A stretch of DNA of 64,000 nucleotides. Source: Pontederia crassipes (lineage: Eukaryota; Streptophyta; Magnoliopsida; Commelinales; Pontederiaceae). The stretch lies in assembly GCA_030549335.1 (NCBI GenBank), contig CM060198.1, positions 47,395,353 through 47,459,352 of the forward strand, read 5' to 3'. Positions 11,425 through 23,576 of this stretch are shown here, one piece after another (position 1 is the first letter of the stretch; every line of letters starts with the position of its first letter). The notes beneath the pieces were generated by a model that saw nothing but the letters and a program-made list of their open reading frames with translations, did no database searches and was not told the DNA's origin. The position numbers and the translations under genes were made by a program.

Positions 11425-12892
11425 ATGAATAGGACTCACCGAATAAGTGCGAAAACTCTTTGCGCATCTCGGACTCGAGTTCTCACGTCGCTTCCCTCCC
11501 GTGGTGGTACTTCCATGTGACCTTGACTAATGGTATCTCTTTGTCCTTTCGATATTGTGTTTTATACTCTAAAATCTTCGTGGGATACTTTGCGTAAGTC
11601 AGGTCTTCCTTCAAATTTGGCTCTTTAATCCTCGCGACGTTTGCGTCATCGTGCTTGAACTTCTGGAGCATGGATACGTGGAAGACATTGTGGACTCTTC
11701 CATAGGATGGAGGTAGAGCTAACCTACAAGCTCCATCGCCGACTAACTCCAGAACCTCGAAGGGACCAACAAACCGAGGACTAAGCTTCCCTCGTTTGTT
11801 GAACCTCATAACACCCTTCATCGGAGACACCTTCAGTAGTACCTGATCTCCAGCTCTGAATATCTGCTCTCGTCTCTTCTTGTCGGCATAGCTTTTCTGT
11901 CTGGACTGTGCAGCCTTCATTCTCTTTCGAATTATCTCCACGGTATCAACATATTCTTGAGCTCTGACTGCCAACTCCTCGCTCATAGCTATTTTCTTGC
12001 CGACCTCGCCCCAGTGTGCAGGCGATTGGCATGGTCTCCCGTACATAGCCTCAAAAGGCGCCATGCCAATGCTAGAGTGAAAACTGTTATTGTACGAGAA
12101 CTCGATCAGCGGTAAATGCTCGTCCCAACTGTCGTGCCAATCTAAAGCACATGCTCGGAGCATGTCCTCCAATGTCTGGATCGTCCTCTCGAACTGTCCG
12201 TCTGTCTGTGGGTGGAAGGCTGTACTGTAACTCAATCTGGTGCCGAAAGCCTTTTGCAGACTCTTCCAGAATCTCGATGTGAATCGGGGATCACAGTCCG
12301 ATACGATCGAGACTGGAATCTCATGAAGTCGGATGATCTCTCGTACATATACCTCCAGTAGGCTCTCCACTGACTGCTTCCACTTGATCGGAATGAAGTG
12401 AGCTGCCTTCGTCAACCTATCGACCACGACCCAAATGGCGTCATGACCCTTCTTTGTCCTGGGCAGACCTGAGACAAAATCCATCGTGATGTTCTCCCAC
12501 TTCCATTCCGGTACTCCTAGCGGCTTCATCAGACCATAGGGTCGTTGGTGCTCGGCCTTTACCTGCTGACATACAAGGCACTTGGAGACGTAATCCGCTA
12601 TCTCTCTCTTCATGTCGTGCCACCAGAAGCTGCGTCTGACATCCCTGTACATCTTCGTGCTGCCCGGATGTATTGCAAACTCTGACTTATGGCCTTCATC
12701 GAGCACCTCTCGTCTGACTGTAGCATCATTCGGAACCCAGAGACAATTCCGATACCTAATCCCTCCATCATTGCCAACCTTGAAGTCTTCAGGTTCATTC
12801 TGATACCTCTTGAACATCTTCATGTACTCGGTGTTGGCCATTTGTGCTGTGATAATTCTGCTGATCATGCTTGGTTGTAACTGGTGCATCAT
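11425..12892 (-). pseudogene. Integrase and chromodomain-like tail of the Tekay-like element
   Basis: A 469-codon open frame (11483-12892) covers the zinc-binding region (H...CLVCQQVK), the catalytic core with Asp in MDFVSGLPRTKKG, Asp in VSDCDPRF and Glu in ERTIQTLEDML, and the GPF/Y-type region (RFVGPFEVLE). A chromodomain-like end follows (ILEYKTQYRKDKEIPLVKVTW). A TGA replaces the expected Trp at 11483 (REAT*ELESEM), after which the frame continues to about 11425. The protein would catalyse cDNA insertion. The core residues are still present, so this is the best-preserved part of the element. Confidence 0.88.
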
Positions 12893-14275
12893 CAGTATTA
12901 GCCTGTGTCCTACAGTTCGAGGATTCCACTAGTTAAGTTCTTCAATCATCTCATACCTGCGTAGCTGGAGGAAAGCTAGCGAAGCCTCCCATTTCTGACT
13001 GAGAGCGTCGGCCACTGAGTTCGCCTTGCCGGGGTGATAGTTGATCGCGAACTCGTAGTCTTTGAGGAACTCCATCTATCGTCTCTGTCGCATGTTTAGG
13101 TCCTTCTGGGTGAAGACATATTTCAGGCTCTTATGGTCGGTGAACACCTGAAACTCTTCACCATACAGGTAGTGCTTCCAGATCTTCAGAGCGAACACGA
13201 TCGCTGCAAGTCCCAGATCGTGCGTTGGATAGTTCACTTCGTGTTTCTTTAATTGTCATGAGGCGTAGGCCACTACCTTCTCGTGCTGCATGAGGACACA
13301 TCCCAATCCAGTGCCACAAGCATCACTGTAAATCGTGTACCCTCCGCTCCCTGATGGCAGAGTGAGGATCGGAGCGGAGGTCAACCTATTCTTCAGCTCT
13401 TGAAAACTGCTCTCGCACGTATCTGTCCAGATGAACTTCTCATTTTTTCTTCGTCAAATGAGTGAGTGGAGCTGCAATCTTCGAGAAATCCCGGATGAAA
13501 CGCCTGTAGTAGCCAGCTAGACCGAGGAAGCTGCGGATCTCCGTCGCATTCTTTGGTCTGACCCAGTTGGTCACTGCCTCGACCTTCGCTGGGTCTACTG
13601 CTATGCCTTGTCTGGATACAATGTGCCCCAAGAACATCATCTGTTCCATCTAGAACTCACACTTGGAGAACTTTGCGAAAAGTCGATACTGGCGCAAAGT
13701 CTCCAATACGATCCGTAGTTGCTCTCGGTGCTGCTCTGGGCTGGAGGAGTAGATCATGATGTCATCCACGAAGACGATCACAAACTGATCCAAATGCTGT
13801 TCGAATACCCTGTTCATAAGATCCATGAACGCTGCTAGGGCATTCGTCAGTCCGAAAGGTATAACTGTGAATTCATAGTGGCCATAGCGCGATCTGAAAG
13901 TAGTCTTCGGCACATCTTCTTCTGCGACTCTCAACTGGTGATAGCCGCTCCTCAAGTCGATCTTCAAAAACACCGAGGCCTTGGACAGCTGGTCAAATAA
14001 GTCGTCGATCCTGGGCAATGGGTATTTGTTCTTGATCGTGACCTTGTTCAACATTCGGTAGTCGATGCAGAGTCGTAGCGATCCATCATTCTTCTTGACA
14101 AACAAAACCGGAGCACCTCAAGGAGAGACACTAGGTCGGATGAACCCCTTGTCGAGTAACTCCTGAATCTGTTTCTTCAGTTCTAGCATCTCCGCTGGGG
14201 CCATGCGATAGGGAGCCTTGGAGATCGGTGCCGTCCCTGGTGTCAAGTTGATCCTGAAGTTGTGGCTGAGGTTCA
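12893..14275 (-). pseudogene. Reverse transcriptase and RNase H of the Tekay-like element
   Basis: The frame carries [20 protein letters not shown] sequence, then RT motifs [19 protein letters not shown], the active-site FVDDIMIYS and the [16 protein letters not shown] connection, then RNase H ([32 protein letters not shown]). It is broken by TGA before GAPVLFV (about 14117), by a Trp-to-stop at 13650, by a frameshift in an A-run at about 13440, and by further stops near 13255, 13080 and 12930. Some of the stops fit G-to-A change. No functional polymerase can be made from it as it stands. Confidence 0.9.
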
Positions 14276-14381
14276 CATTCGTCATTAGTTAGTATCATTC
14301 TTTGCATGTTCTTAAATCACTTTACTTCTACATCACCTGGGGCTAGCGAGGTGCGGGCTGGCGGGGAGCCTCGTGCTGTGG

Positions 14382-15299
14382 CTATTGGTAGGGTTGATGG
14401 CGGCGATCGTGGCATGCATCTCTGCGAGCTGGGCGGCGATCTTCCCATCTTGGCTTAGCCGGCTCTGTTGCTCGCGCCGGCTCTTTCTTCAGTTCTTTTT
14501 TCCGCATCTGGATCTGTCGTTCAATTCTGTATGCCATGCGAACAGCACCGTGCAAGTCGATCTCAGCTCCATAGACGACTTTCTCACGAATGGTGTGGTG
14601 GAGACCGTCAAGGAACTGCTCGACGCGATCTGTCTCATCCATCTTATCCTTACTATAGCGCTCCAGCTGGATAAAATGAGCATGGTACTCAGCCACTGTC
14701 AAGTTGTCTTGGCGCAACTCTTTGAATTCTTTGGACTTCTCTTTCCTTCTAAAGGAAGGGGCGTACTGAGCTTCAAATAGTTCTTTGAAACTAGTCCAAG
14801 GGATAGCCCTCTGATCCGGAAAACTGGTCGCACGTGCCGTCTCCCACCAGTCGCTGGCCCGATCGATGAGCATGTGGATGACATAACGAACCTTGTTGTC
14901 TTCGCCGCATCTGCCAGTGTCGAACAAATTCTCCATCCGAGTAAGCCACTGCACTGCTTCTTCATAATTCACTGCCCCCCTGAAGTAAGGTGGGTGCAGT
15001 TTCAGGAACTCCTGAATCGTATCCTCCCTGGGAGGAGCCATCGGTGGTGCTGGTGCAGCTGGAGGAGGAGGTGGTGCCTGGTACATCGGCACTGAGAATG
15101 TCGGCTGTTGTGAAGGCGGTGGGAGCTCCGGCTGTTGTACTGGAGGGAGCTCCTGCTGCAAATCCTCCCCTACTTGACTCTCAGGAGCAGAGTCAAGTCC
15201 ATTAGTGACGATATCTGGGGTAGCCGCAATGCGACCACCTCTGCGTCCACGCCCACGACCTTTGCCGCGTCTGGATGTTGAGCGTGTCGTGGGAGCCAT
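14382..15299 (-). pseudogene. gag of the Tekay-like element, 3' end lost
   Basis: A 305-codon frame starts MAPTTRSTSRRGKGRGRG, then a proline-rich stretch, then a retrotransposon gag domain (about residues 95-255: VQWLTRMENLFDTG, DWWETARATSF, YAPSFRRKEKSKEF, YHAHFIQLERY, FLDGLHHTIREKV) and a basic end. The CCHC knuckle and protease that should follow are absent. About 100 bases later the sequence is already at the spacer before RT. The frame itself is open, so a truncated capsid protein could still be made if the LTR were active. Confidence 0.85.
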
Positions 15300-15460
15300 C
15301 TATAAAATATAACAATTCATTTCAATAAACAATTCATAACTTTAAAAATCAAAATACTTCTTACTTTACTTTGCGACGATTGAGTGTGGCGGTAGCTCTG
15401 GTGGGTGCACATGGACCATACTTAACCTATGCTCTATATCTAGGATGTCAAGAGAGTTCT

Positions 15461-15480
15461 ATCGTTAGGTTTTGATACCA
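15461..15480 (-). other. Primer-binding site of the Tekay-like element
   Basis: On the minus strand TGGTATCA starts four bases inside the 5' LTR (LTR start at 15485), followed by AAACCTAACG. TGGTATCAGAGC is the initiator Met-tRNA match common in plant LTR elements. Here the first eight bases agree and the rest has diverged. Confidence 0.7.
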
Positions 15481-15484
15481 TAAA

Positions 15485-17705
15485 TGTAACGCCGCGAAAT
15501 TCGACCCCGCCACGTGGCGAGATCTCCTTTCGGTCGTTATTTTCTTTGGTCTTTCTTGACTCTTTTATTGACTCAAATGGTCAAGAAGAGTGACACGTAA
15601 GCGGAAGACTTAAATAATAAAATATTACACAATAATATAAAAAAATGCGGAAGCTAAATAAACAAAGGGTACATCAATGTCTCACATAGGCATATAAAGG
15701 TCCATGCCATAATACAACACTATAGGTTTCATCCAAATGAAAATACAACTCGATATGCTGAAAGATAAAGACTCCATCTAGACCATACGATAACCATGTG
15801 CACACGCCACCAAGCTGTAGTCGCCGCACACACATCAACACGGCACGCATCCATATCAAGTACCCGTGGGGATCACACAGGGGAGCAAGTTCAACCGTTA
15901 GCATAAAGCTAAGTGTGAATTCGTATAAATCATAAATTAGTTCCATCAAAATAAGCATGAGGTAAGCCTGGAAATCAAGTATAAGAGTGAATCGTAATAG
16001 AGGAGTCGATAGGATGATCATACTTCATTCTTTTTTCTTTCTTTTTCATGTTCAGTCTCATGTTCATTGTTCATATTCACGTTCATAAGGATAAAGTCAT
16101 TCCATTCATCTTTTGTCATTCATGTTCATATTTTTGAAGAGCTCTTCTTCTTTTAGGGAATATCATTGCAGGCACACAAGTGTGCATCTATCTAGACCAT
16201 GGTGGGCCAGTGGGGGATCAGTGCCACGGTGAGTGCCCCGTCGGGCAAGATGACCTCGCGTAAAGTGGAAACATCCGTAGGGGAGAAACTCCCATCTAGA
16301 TAGGCAATCGATAACTCTCCTTCTTATTATTTCATGGACCTGTCTTTTGATCACTTGGATCAATCAAGGCCGTAGGGAGCAAAGACAGCTCCAATTCATC
16401 ATAAGTTACTATTAAGGGAAAGGATAATCATATGGCCAAAGATTTATCAAATCATAGTTGTTACTAAAAATCATGTTTATTCTCTGGCCAAGATTCGGAC
16501 GGCTGAAAGTTAATTCGTTTGATGGATACTAATTTCAGAATGAGAATTTTGATTTAGATAATGCCAAGATGGTACGCATGTGGTAAAATGGATAACAATA
16601 ATATTGTGATTAAATCATATATATATAAAGGCAAATATATTTGCACCTCCTTACGACATCTACACATATATTTAAACAGCACCGATTTAAATCTATTTCC
16701 ACCTCCTTACGACATCTACATGTATCTATGTATAGCACGGATTTCACGTCCTTATTCACCATGTGGGAATATATTAATCAACCAAGCACAAAGGAACAAA
16801 AAGAGATAACTATAATTATCTAGAGATTTGGAAAAAACAGAGACAATTATAATTACATAAAGCATTTGTAACCTGCATATAATTTATAAATCACGTGCAA
16901 GAGGACAGCATTAGGATCTCTCATTCATTCGCCAACAGAAACTTGCAGACATAACATAATAGCAAAAATGGTCAACCTATCATAGTAATTCATCACTTTA
17001 GCACTAACTGGATTTCCTATAACCAAAGCACGGTACAACCGTATAACATCAAAGATATTAAATTCTGAGCAGCATGATATATGGGAAGTGTAGTCAAATC
17101 TTCTTATGCAATCACAATATCTGTAATAATTCATGTTAATCTAATTTATTTGGTGTTTTGTGATGCGGCAAAAAAAAGAATTATTCATTGTATGAATAAG
17201 ACATCACACGATTCAGTAGATTTAAATTATTTGATAGTAGATCATCACAAAGACAGGTTCTATCGGTTCTATGATGCCGTCAAAAAAATTGATTTAAATA
17301 TTCGAGATATGCAAAAATATTATGGAAAAATCCTATGATTCAGATCCCGAAATCACACCTTCTTATCTGTCGTCGGTTTGTCGTTTCACCGGAGCGAGTC
17401 CTACTCTTGTCCTCCTCCTCATCCTGCATCACGTACACCGAAGAACCTGCCGGAGTTCTTTCTATGTCTTCTGGCCGAACATGAACATGACAGTAGCAGA
17501 GAGAGGAATGAGAAAGGAAATTAGAAAAAGTGAGAGGGGTTAAATGATTTTTATGGCCATAAATTTGTGGATTCAAAATCTCGGATTTCATGGAGGAAAA
17601 AGGGGTTACAAATATGAGGTTTTAATTGGGTGTAATGGTGCATTAATATAAGGATTTGATTTGGTTTTTATTTATTATATATTTTTTTGAATGCGGTACG
17701 TTACA
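15485..17705 (-). repeat. LTR (5' LTR of the minus-strand element)
   Basis: This 2221-base LTR is the twin of 9129-11382. It begins TGTAACGCCGCGAAATTCG and ends GCGGTACGTTACA, and is followed directly by the target duplication TTTAT. Confidence 0.93.
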
Positions 17706-17839
17706 TTTATCATCGTAAGAAGTGGTGATGCTATGTCGACACTAATAGCATCACTATATCGATGAAAGTGAGTCACAATGAAACGACGCTAACTGTCCCA
17801 CAATAGTGCCACATTAGCATCCCCTTAGCCCACTCCGGC

Positions 17840-18620
17840 TCTCTCAAATAGTCCTATTTTTCCTCTATGGTGATAAGGAGCTAAAAGATCCACCACTTTA
17901 ATTCATTTTCAAAGATTGATAATTTCATCTCTAACTGTATGAAAGCAGGCGAAAACCAAAATAAAAATGAGGAAGAAAAAGATGTCATGATGTAAGTCAA
18001 TGATTCCTTGCATAATAGGTGTTATTGCATCTTGAGATCCTAATTGCCATGGTTCCGCTGCATCACAAGGAGCGATTGTGAGGATCAAGGCTGTAAGACT
18101 TAGATGTCCCGACCAAGTGTGATTACCAAGTGGATTTATTTTTTGTCCCATATTTTTTCTATTATATTATCATTCCATTCCATCTAATCTATATATTCAC
18201 ATACACGCACACATAGACAATTTTATAGGATTTGATTTAATATAAATTTATCTAAAATCTAAATCAGACGGGAACGAAGGGACTCAAAAAATAGTAATAA
18301 ACCATTTTTATCTTTAACTAACTAACTATTATTTTTTGAAGGTATTTGAACAACATGGGAAATAGGCATCTCATTCATAGGCAAAATCAGGCAAGAAGGC
18401 ATTAAAGGGTGTTGAAGGAAGCAGTGCCTCCCACCAGTAGTTCAGTCGGGAGAGAAAGCCTAATATTCCTTTCACACCGATGGCAAATTCCACCATTTCT
18501 CATGCTTGAATCCCATTCAATCCATAAACACGTGCAATCCCATCCCAATTGAGACCACTCGACTGGTCACATATACTTGAAAATTCATGTAAAAGTTGGT
18601 CATTCGACTTTCTAGTATAA
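17840..18620 (-). pseudogene. NUMT with mitochondrial cox2 and atp1 fragments
   Basis: At about 17951-18078 the minus strand encodes a cox2 N-terminal segment: [18 protein letters not shown] then [17 protein letters not shown]. About 360 bases away, on the same strand (about 18440-18612), lies atp1 (F1-ATPase alpha) N-terminal sequence in two frames: ESRMTNFYMNFQV, then IARVYGLNGIQA*EMVEFA. Both are mitochondrial genes in plants, neither is complete, and the atp1 part is frameshifted with a stop. A nuclear copy of rearranged mitochondrial DNA is the best reading. The sequence between and around (18180-18440) is probably of the same origin but was not identified. The MGQKINPLG upstream of the cox2 part does not make it a real start. 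Confidence 0.82.
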
Positions 18621-18960
18621 ATCATTTTTTCGATGTAATTGAGGGCAAAGAGGGAAGATTCTGTGCGACTCTATTTGGTTAAAAAAAGTTACGAAATGTC
18701 TATTGGAACAAAGTTTTTATACCATATATAATTATATTTTGATGATACATATCGCAAAAGATTTAGAGTTATATTTAAAATGTCGAAAAAGTCTAAATAA
18801 GAATGAGCTACTTCATGCACTAAACTTCCAATTAATATTTTGTCTATGTTTTCATGAGGTATAATTAAGGAATGAATATCAAAGTTGTAGAGAATTATAT
18901 TAGCTTTCCATAGAATAAAAAATAATCTCATTTGAATAACTATATAAAAAGTTGTGTTCA

Positions 18961-19690
18961 AAATAGTCCAAAGCGGTTAATCTAGTGGTCGAAGCATCGG
19001 TCGACCGATTAAGCACACCGGTCGACCAGTTAGTGCAAAAATTGCCTAGATCAATCAAACAAGATGTCAAGACTACGATGGTCGGTGGATCGATTGTTAC
19101 ATCGGTCAACCGACCAACAGACAGACGTGTCAGTTGACGGTCTGGTCGCCGAACCGATCAACCGATCAATCGTTAAAATCATAGAAATCGTGCAACGGTC
19201 AAATTGATCGGCCAACTGAAATGAATAGTAACGACTATTTTTTAAAGAAAAAATTATGCAATATTTTTTGGACGTGATCAACACTTAAGAAATCTTTAAA
19301 AGGGGTCCAAGGGGAGCATAATCAATTAAGCATTCAAGTGAAACATGAAGCATTAAAAAGAAAATCATTTTCTTGAAGTTATTGTTAAATCTTCCCTTTT
19401 TCCCTCTTATTTTCTTGTGAGTTCGATATTGTAAAAGAGAGAAACATTCGTTCAGAGATTTGGGTGTGAGCTACTATGTAGAAGAAGTTTTATCTTACTT
19501 CTCGAGCTAGAGAAAAGATAAGTTTCTTAGGAGATAGGTGTGTCTTACCTCTCGAAGCGGAGAAAAAGGTGGTGTATTGTAAATGGTTTCTTTCTTGTCC
19601 CATTTGGAACGAAAGAAGGGTGTTTAGTGGAATCTTCGACCATCTCGAGGTCGAGAAGTCGGAGAGGGATCGTAGATAATTTTATCATTT
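18961..19690. mobile_element. Copia-like LTR remnant with GGTCGACC cluster
   Basis: A cluster of GGTCGACC/GGTCAACC motifs (18985-19215) is followed by sequence resembling the end of a plant copia LTR (TTTAGTGGAATCTTCGACC, then GAGAAGTCGGAGAGGGATCG near 19628-19675). No boundaries or coding sequence were found. Similar motif clusters occur at 28945-29145 and in the solo LTR at 36158-37374. Confidence 0.4.
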
Positions 19691-20029
19691 TACTCATTTT
19701 CCCTTTAATATATTTATAGATATAGAAAATAGATTATAAATAATTTTAGAATATAAAATTGATAAAATTTTAATAAAATTAAAATATGTTAACTTCCTAT
19801 CCAAGATATAACTAATTTTAATCATAATATAACTAATTGTAATCATAAGTATAAATTTTGGATTACATCTTGGATTCACAAAGAATAATTTTTTGTAAAA
19901 GGTACATTTACAAATTTATTATCATTCTAATCTTATTTTTATATTATATGTTTCAAAGACTATGCACTAATTTAAAGCATTATATATAATATATAATATA
20001 TAATTAATATTTTAATAATATTTTTATTG

Positions 20030-20570
20030 ATGGGTCTAGCCTTCGGTAGTACCGACAAATTTTTACCTATCTGTAATACCGAAGGGTAGACCTATCGGTA
20101 ACTATTAGTATAATACTATATATAAAATATAAAATCAATGATTAATATTCTAATATTATTGTTATTGATGGATCTACCCTTCAGTAGTACCGATGATATA
20201 TATAATATTATAATACTAGTTATCGATGGGTTTACCCTTTACTACCGATGAATTTTTACATGTCGATATTACAGAAGGGTAACCCATCAGTAACTATTAT
20301 TATAATATTATATAGTATATATTATATATAATATATGATTAATATTTTAATAATAATGTTACCAATGTACACTTCGGTAGTACCAATGGATTTTTACTTG
20401 TCGATAATACCGAAGGCGTAACCCATCGAAAATTAAAATAATAATAATATATGTATAATAGAAGCACATGTTTAATATTTATTATTAATATTTTCGACGG
20501 GTTTCGCTTTCGAAATTATCGATGGATCTCCGTCTGTCGATAATTGCGGAGGTGGAATCCTTCGAAAACT
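20030..20570. repeat. Tandem stem-loop array (CACTA subterminal type)
   Basis: About five units of 110-160 bases each contain a GGGTCTACCCTTCGGTA-like half and an inverted CCGAAGGGTAGACC-like half separated by an AT-rich loop, with AT-rich spacers. At 20570 it runs into a CT-rich, then GC-rich stretch (20580-20950) like the first exon of a plant CACTA element. The terminus of this element was not found, so its identity rests on style. Confidence 0.5.
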
Positions 20571-20979
20571 TTAATTTCACCCGCCCAGCTTCCCCACCTA
20601 ATTTTCCCTCTATCTCCCTATATTTCTCCCTCTTCCCTCTCTCAACATACGCCTCCCCTCTCTCCCCCTCTCCCTTCCTTTCTCTATCTCTCACTTTCTC
20701 TCTCGGCTCCGTCGACCTCCTACGACTCCGGCGGCTTCCCACGGCTCCTATGACTCGGCAATGTTCCACAACTCCTTTGTCCTCTCACTCCCCCTCTCCT
20801 CCCCCCATCTATCTCGCGGCTTCGTCGACGTCCCCCGAATGTAGCGAGCTCTCCCTCTCTATGGACTCTGGCCGCCTGGCTGTAGGATCCTTCCGCTTGC
20901 GGCCAGACTAGTCGCCGATGGTAGATTTGACCGCTTGTGGCTGTGCCAGGCGGCGGCGGATCCAGCCACCTGCAGTCGG

Positions 20980-21592
20980 ATCTAGCTGCGACGGGATCCA
21001 ACCTACAACGGCCGGATCTCGACTCCTTAGCGCCTCCCAGCGCCTTAGCATTGACAACCTTTAGCGCCTCCTTAGCGCCGCAGTAGCGACCCCACAATGT
21101 TGAGTACGATATGAAATCGGTGCTACCATAGCGTCAATTCCGCATCTCCTATTAGCACCACTTTAACGTCTAAATAGCGTCGCAGCTTAGCGATGCATTG
21201 GCATCAACTTAGCGCTACACAACGCGATAGCGACAATGTTCGCATCATATATATTAGCGTCAGAATAGTGTCACCATTTAGCACCTTGACATCAACCTTG
21301 CAACGACTTCTTCAACGTCACTTTAGCATCGACATTGTGATGCTAAGTACCTCTTTACAACGCGACTTATATCGTCATCATAGCGTCTCTCTAGCGCCGA
21401 CGGGTGATGCTAGTAGCGTCATCCTCGGTGTTGGTGCCATGGCAATGCTATCAGATATCGAGCGTCAGCGTCTCATTTTCGATTTTCTTATAGTATTTGT
21501 GACGTTGTGGCGACATTAAAGGGTGACTATTTATTTCAGCCACGATTTATCACTACATTTCTGTGTTGCTATTTGACAAATTTCTTGTAGTA
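20980..21592. repeat. CACTA subterminal repeats with TTAGCGTC motif, and terminus
   Basis: Some two dozen short copies of TTAGCGCC/TAGCGTC/TAGCATC are scattered through this block, which ends in TTTCTTGTAGTA. Frames in it are not genes. Confidence 0.6.
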
Positions 21593-21599
21593 TGCACTA

Positions 21600-23400
21600 C
21601 GTAATCCTTAATCAGGAATAAAGTTAAACTAAAAAAAATTAACGGTCAAAGTTAAACTTTTTCGTTGATGAAAGATAATTATGAATTAGATCCACAAACA
21701 TTAAAAGGCATTCATAGTGAACCTATAATTATGTCTAAGTTAGACGAACTCTTAGTACTAAATTTAAGCGACTGCTAAACATGAAGTGTTATAGATTAAC
21801 CTATAATCTTCGGCATTCTACTGTTCTTATTTTCACATGCTGTGCATGCACGCCGCTCCTTATAAAATTAGTAAATACTGATATCATTGGGCACATGAAA
21901 GTTAATGCATCCTTGGGCTAAATGAGTGAAACTTTATTAGAATTACAAATAAGTCATCTAATAGTTCAAAGTCTATTGATAAGTAGGTTCTTCAAAATTA
22001 TTAGTCATTCTAACGAATTGCTCGTGTGTAAACGTGTAGCGCACCACATACTTCCTTTTTCACTCTAGTAGTAATTAAAACGGACGAACTTAATTTTTAA
22101 AAAAATAGTAGTTGGCCCACAATTTCACGTAGAGTATCTCATCTCATACTAACATAAGTAATCAATGTTCAATTTTAAGCTAAAAGGAAATGATTAACAT
22201 TACAACGTTATTTATTCATGAAAACTGTATAACATGGTACGCACGACATATGTTTATCGATGTACATGTTTATCTTTATATGATCAAATAAATTATATAT
22301 CCATAAACACTTATCAAAGAATGCAAATCGTTGTCTTTCGTAGAAATATATATAGATCGCTATGTAAAACATACACTGTAATTTGAAAAAAAAAAAGAGG
22401 GGCCAAAAAAGAGATTGTCATCGACGTTGTCAACAACAACAACAAAAAACAAGACATTGGATTCTTATAGAGTAATTATATACATTTTAGTAGAACTTTT
22501 ACAGGTGAATAAATGATCATCATTGGGAAACATGTTAAAAGATAAATGAATAACAATTTATTATACACAATTATGCGAGAAAGAAGAATATTGGGAATTT
22601 TAGGCAAGAGAGCAATTACGAGCATAATTAATCTTTACAAACGAAGGAAAATGTGCTGAAGGAGAATGCCACGAAAAAATCAAATAAAAGATAATGTATT
22701 TTATTGGGAAAAATGTTACTTAAAAAGGTATACTAAATAATCATTTAAGAGAGCACTTAGCATGTGAAGAGTATCCAGTACACCAAAAGAAGGTTCATTA
22801 GTCACGCAGATAAAAATGTCAAATACGTTCCTTTATCTTGTCTTTGATTTTTAACACTCGAGGTTATCTATTAGATAGAATGAAGAAAAGTAGAAACCTA
22901 CAACTACAAAATGTATCTAGAAGTCCTTCGGGGGATGCTCCTCTGTCCTCCCCAAGGAGATGAACTGTCAAAATTTGCAAAGTAATGCGCCACGACGTGC
23001 CCGGTAGCTAAGTCATTCATGCATGCACCTCTTTAATTATTATTACATCCTCCACCTAATTCTCTCCAAAATGGGGATGTGATCACTCATCCTCCGCGGA
23101 GCCCCCAACTCTCTCATCCATGAACCTCATAGCACAGGCATGCATTAATTACAGTTCACCGTGCACATTAAGATTTTATTTAGCAGTTCATACCACAGGC
23201 ATGCATTATAGTTGACCGTGCTAAGTTTCTGCTTCCGTTGGAGTTTGCTTGTCCACAACGCATGAGTACCTAACAAAATGGTGCAGTTGATGTCTTGGTG
23301 TCGAGATCACAAAAAGATCACCTGAACTCCCTCTCAGCATGCAGCAAACTCCTCTGGTGCATGATCTTAATTTAAGAGCCTGATGCACCTCATGCGTACG
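21600..23400. other. AT-rich flank upstream of gene B2, no gene seen
   Basis: I see no coding sequence, RNA gene or transposon boundary here. Frames are short and interrupted on both strands. Confidence 0.6.
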
Positions 23401-23432
23401 CACCAGCTCACTATATAGTTCATAAATGGTTC

Positions 23433-23576
23433 TATTTAAGGGGGGCACGTACGTAGCTGAAAGCTCACTTGCATTCTACGCTTGTTGCATCCTTTCTTAC
23501 TTTGACACACACACCCCCAAAACCAACCAGCTCCTGTTCCTTCTAAGTTCGTCTACGCTCCAACACCAATCAGACA
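23433..23576 (+). promoter_or_regulatory. Core promoter and leader of gene B2
   Basis: TATTTAAG at 23433-23440 is a plausible TATA box and sits 137 bases before the ATG. The leader CCAATCAGACAATG is also found before the B relic at 8456. Confidence 0.45.

Larger units (their letters stand above)
9129..17705 (-). mobile_element. Ty3/gypsy retrotransposon, Tekay-like chromovirus, internally deleted
   Basis: The element has two LTRs (9129-11382 and 15485-17705), both TGTAA...TTACA, flanked by a perfect 5-bp target duplication TTTAT (9124-9128 and 17706-17710). Coding runs on the minus strand: gag, then RT, RNase H, integrase and a chromodomain-like tail, the Ty3 order. A primer-binding site lies next to the right LTR. 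The zinc-knuckle end of gag and the protease are missing at about 14280-14385. The LTRs differ by roughly a few percent by eye (about 6 in the first 100 bases, fewer later) plus small indels, so insertion is fairly recent but the copy is dead. Confidence 0.93.
9092..21592. mobile_element. CACTA-type element interrupted by a Tekay-like retrotransposon and other insertions
   Basis: The left terminus CACTACAAGAAAACTC is at 9092 and the right candidate terminus TTTCTTGTAGTA at 21581-21592. Sequence next to both ends (17711-17830 and 20980-21500) shares TTAGCGTC/TAGCATCAC motifs, the kind of subterminal repeat seen in CACTA elements. No matching 3-bp target duplication is visible (TAA on the left, TGC on the right), so whether both ends belong to one element is inference. 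No transposase is seen inside. Bases 9129-17705 are a later LTR insertion. Confidence 0.45.

Noticed and set aside
9438..17591. Paired small frames repeated in both LTRs (for example 10298/16641, 10582/16925, 10738/17081)
   Set aside because: They are LTR sequence, start at arbitrary ATGs and have no protein features; their pairing only reflects LTR identity.
17909..18151. An apparent 80-codon gene starting MGQKINPLG
   Set aside because: Only the middle is cox2-like, the rest is unrelated or rearranged, and the neighbouring atp1 piece is broken; it is a NUMT, not a nuclear cox2 gene.
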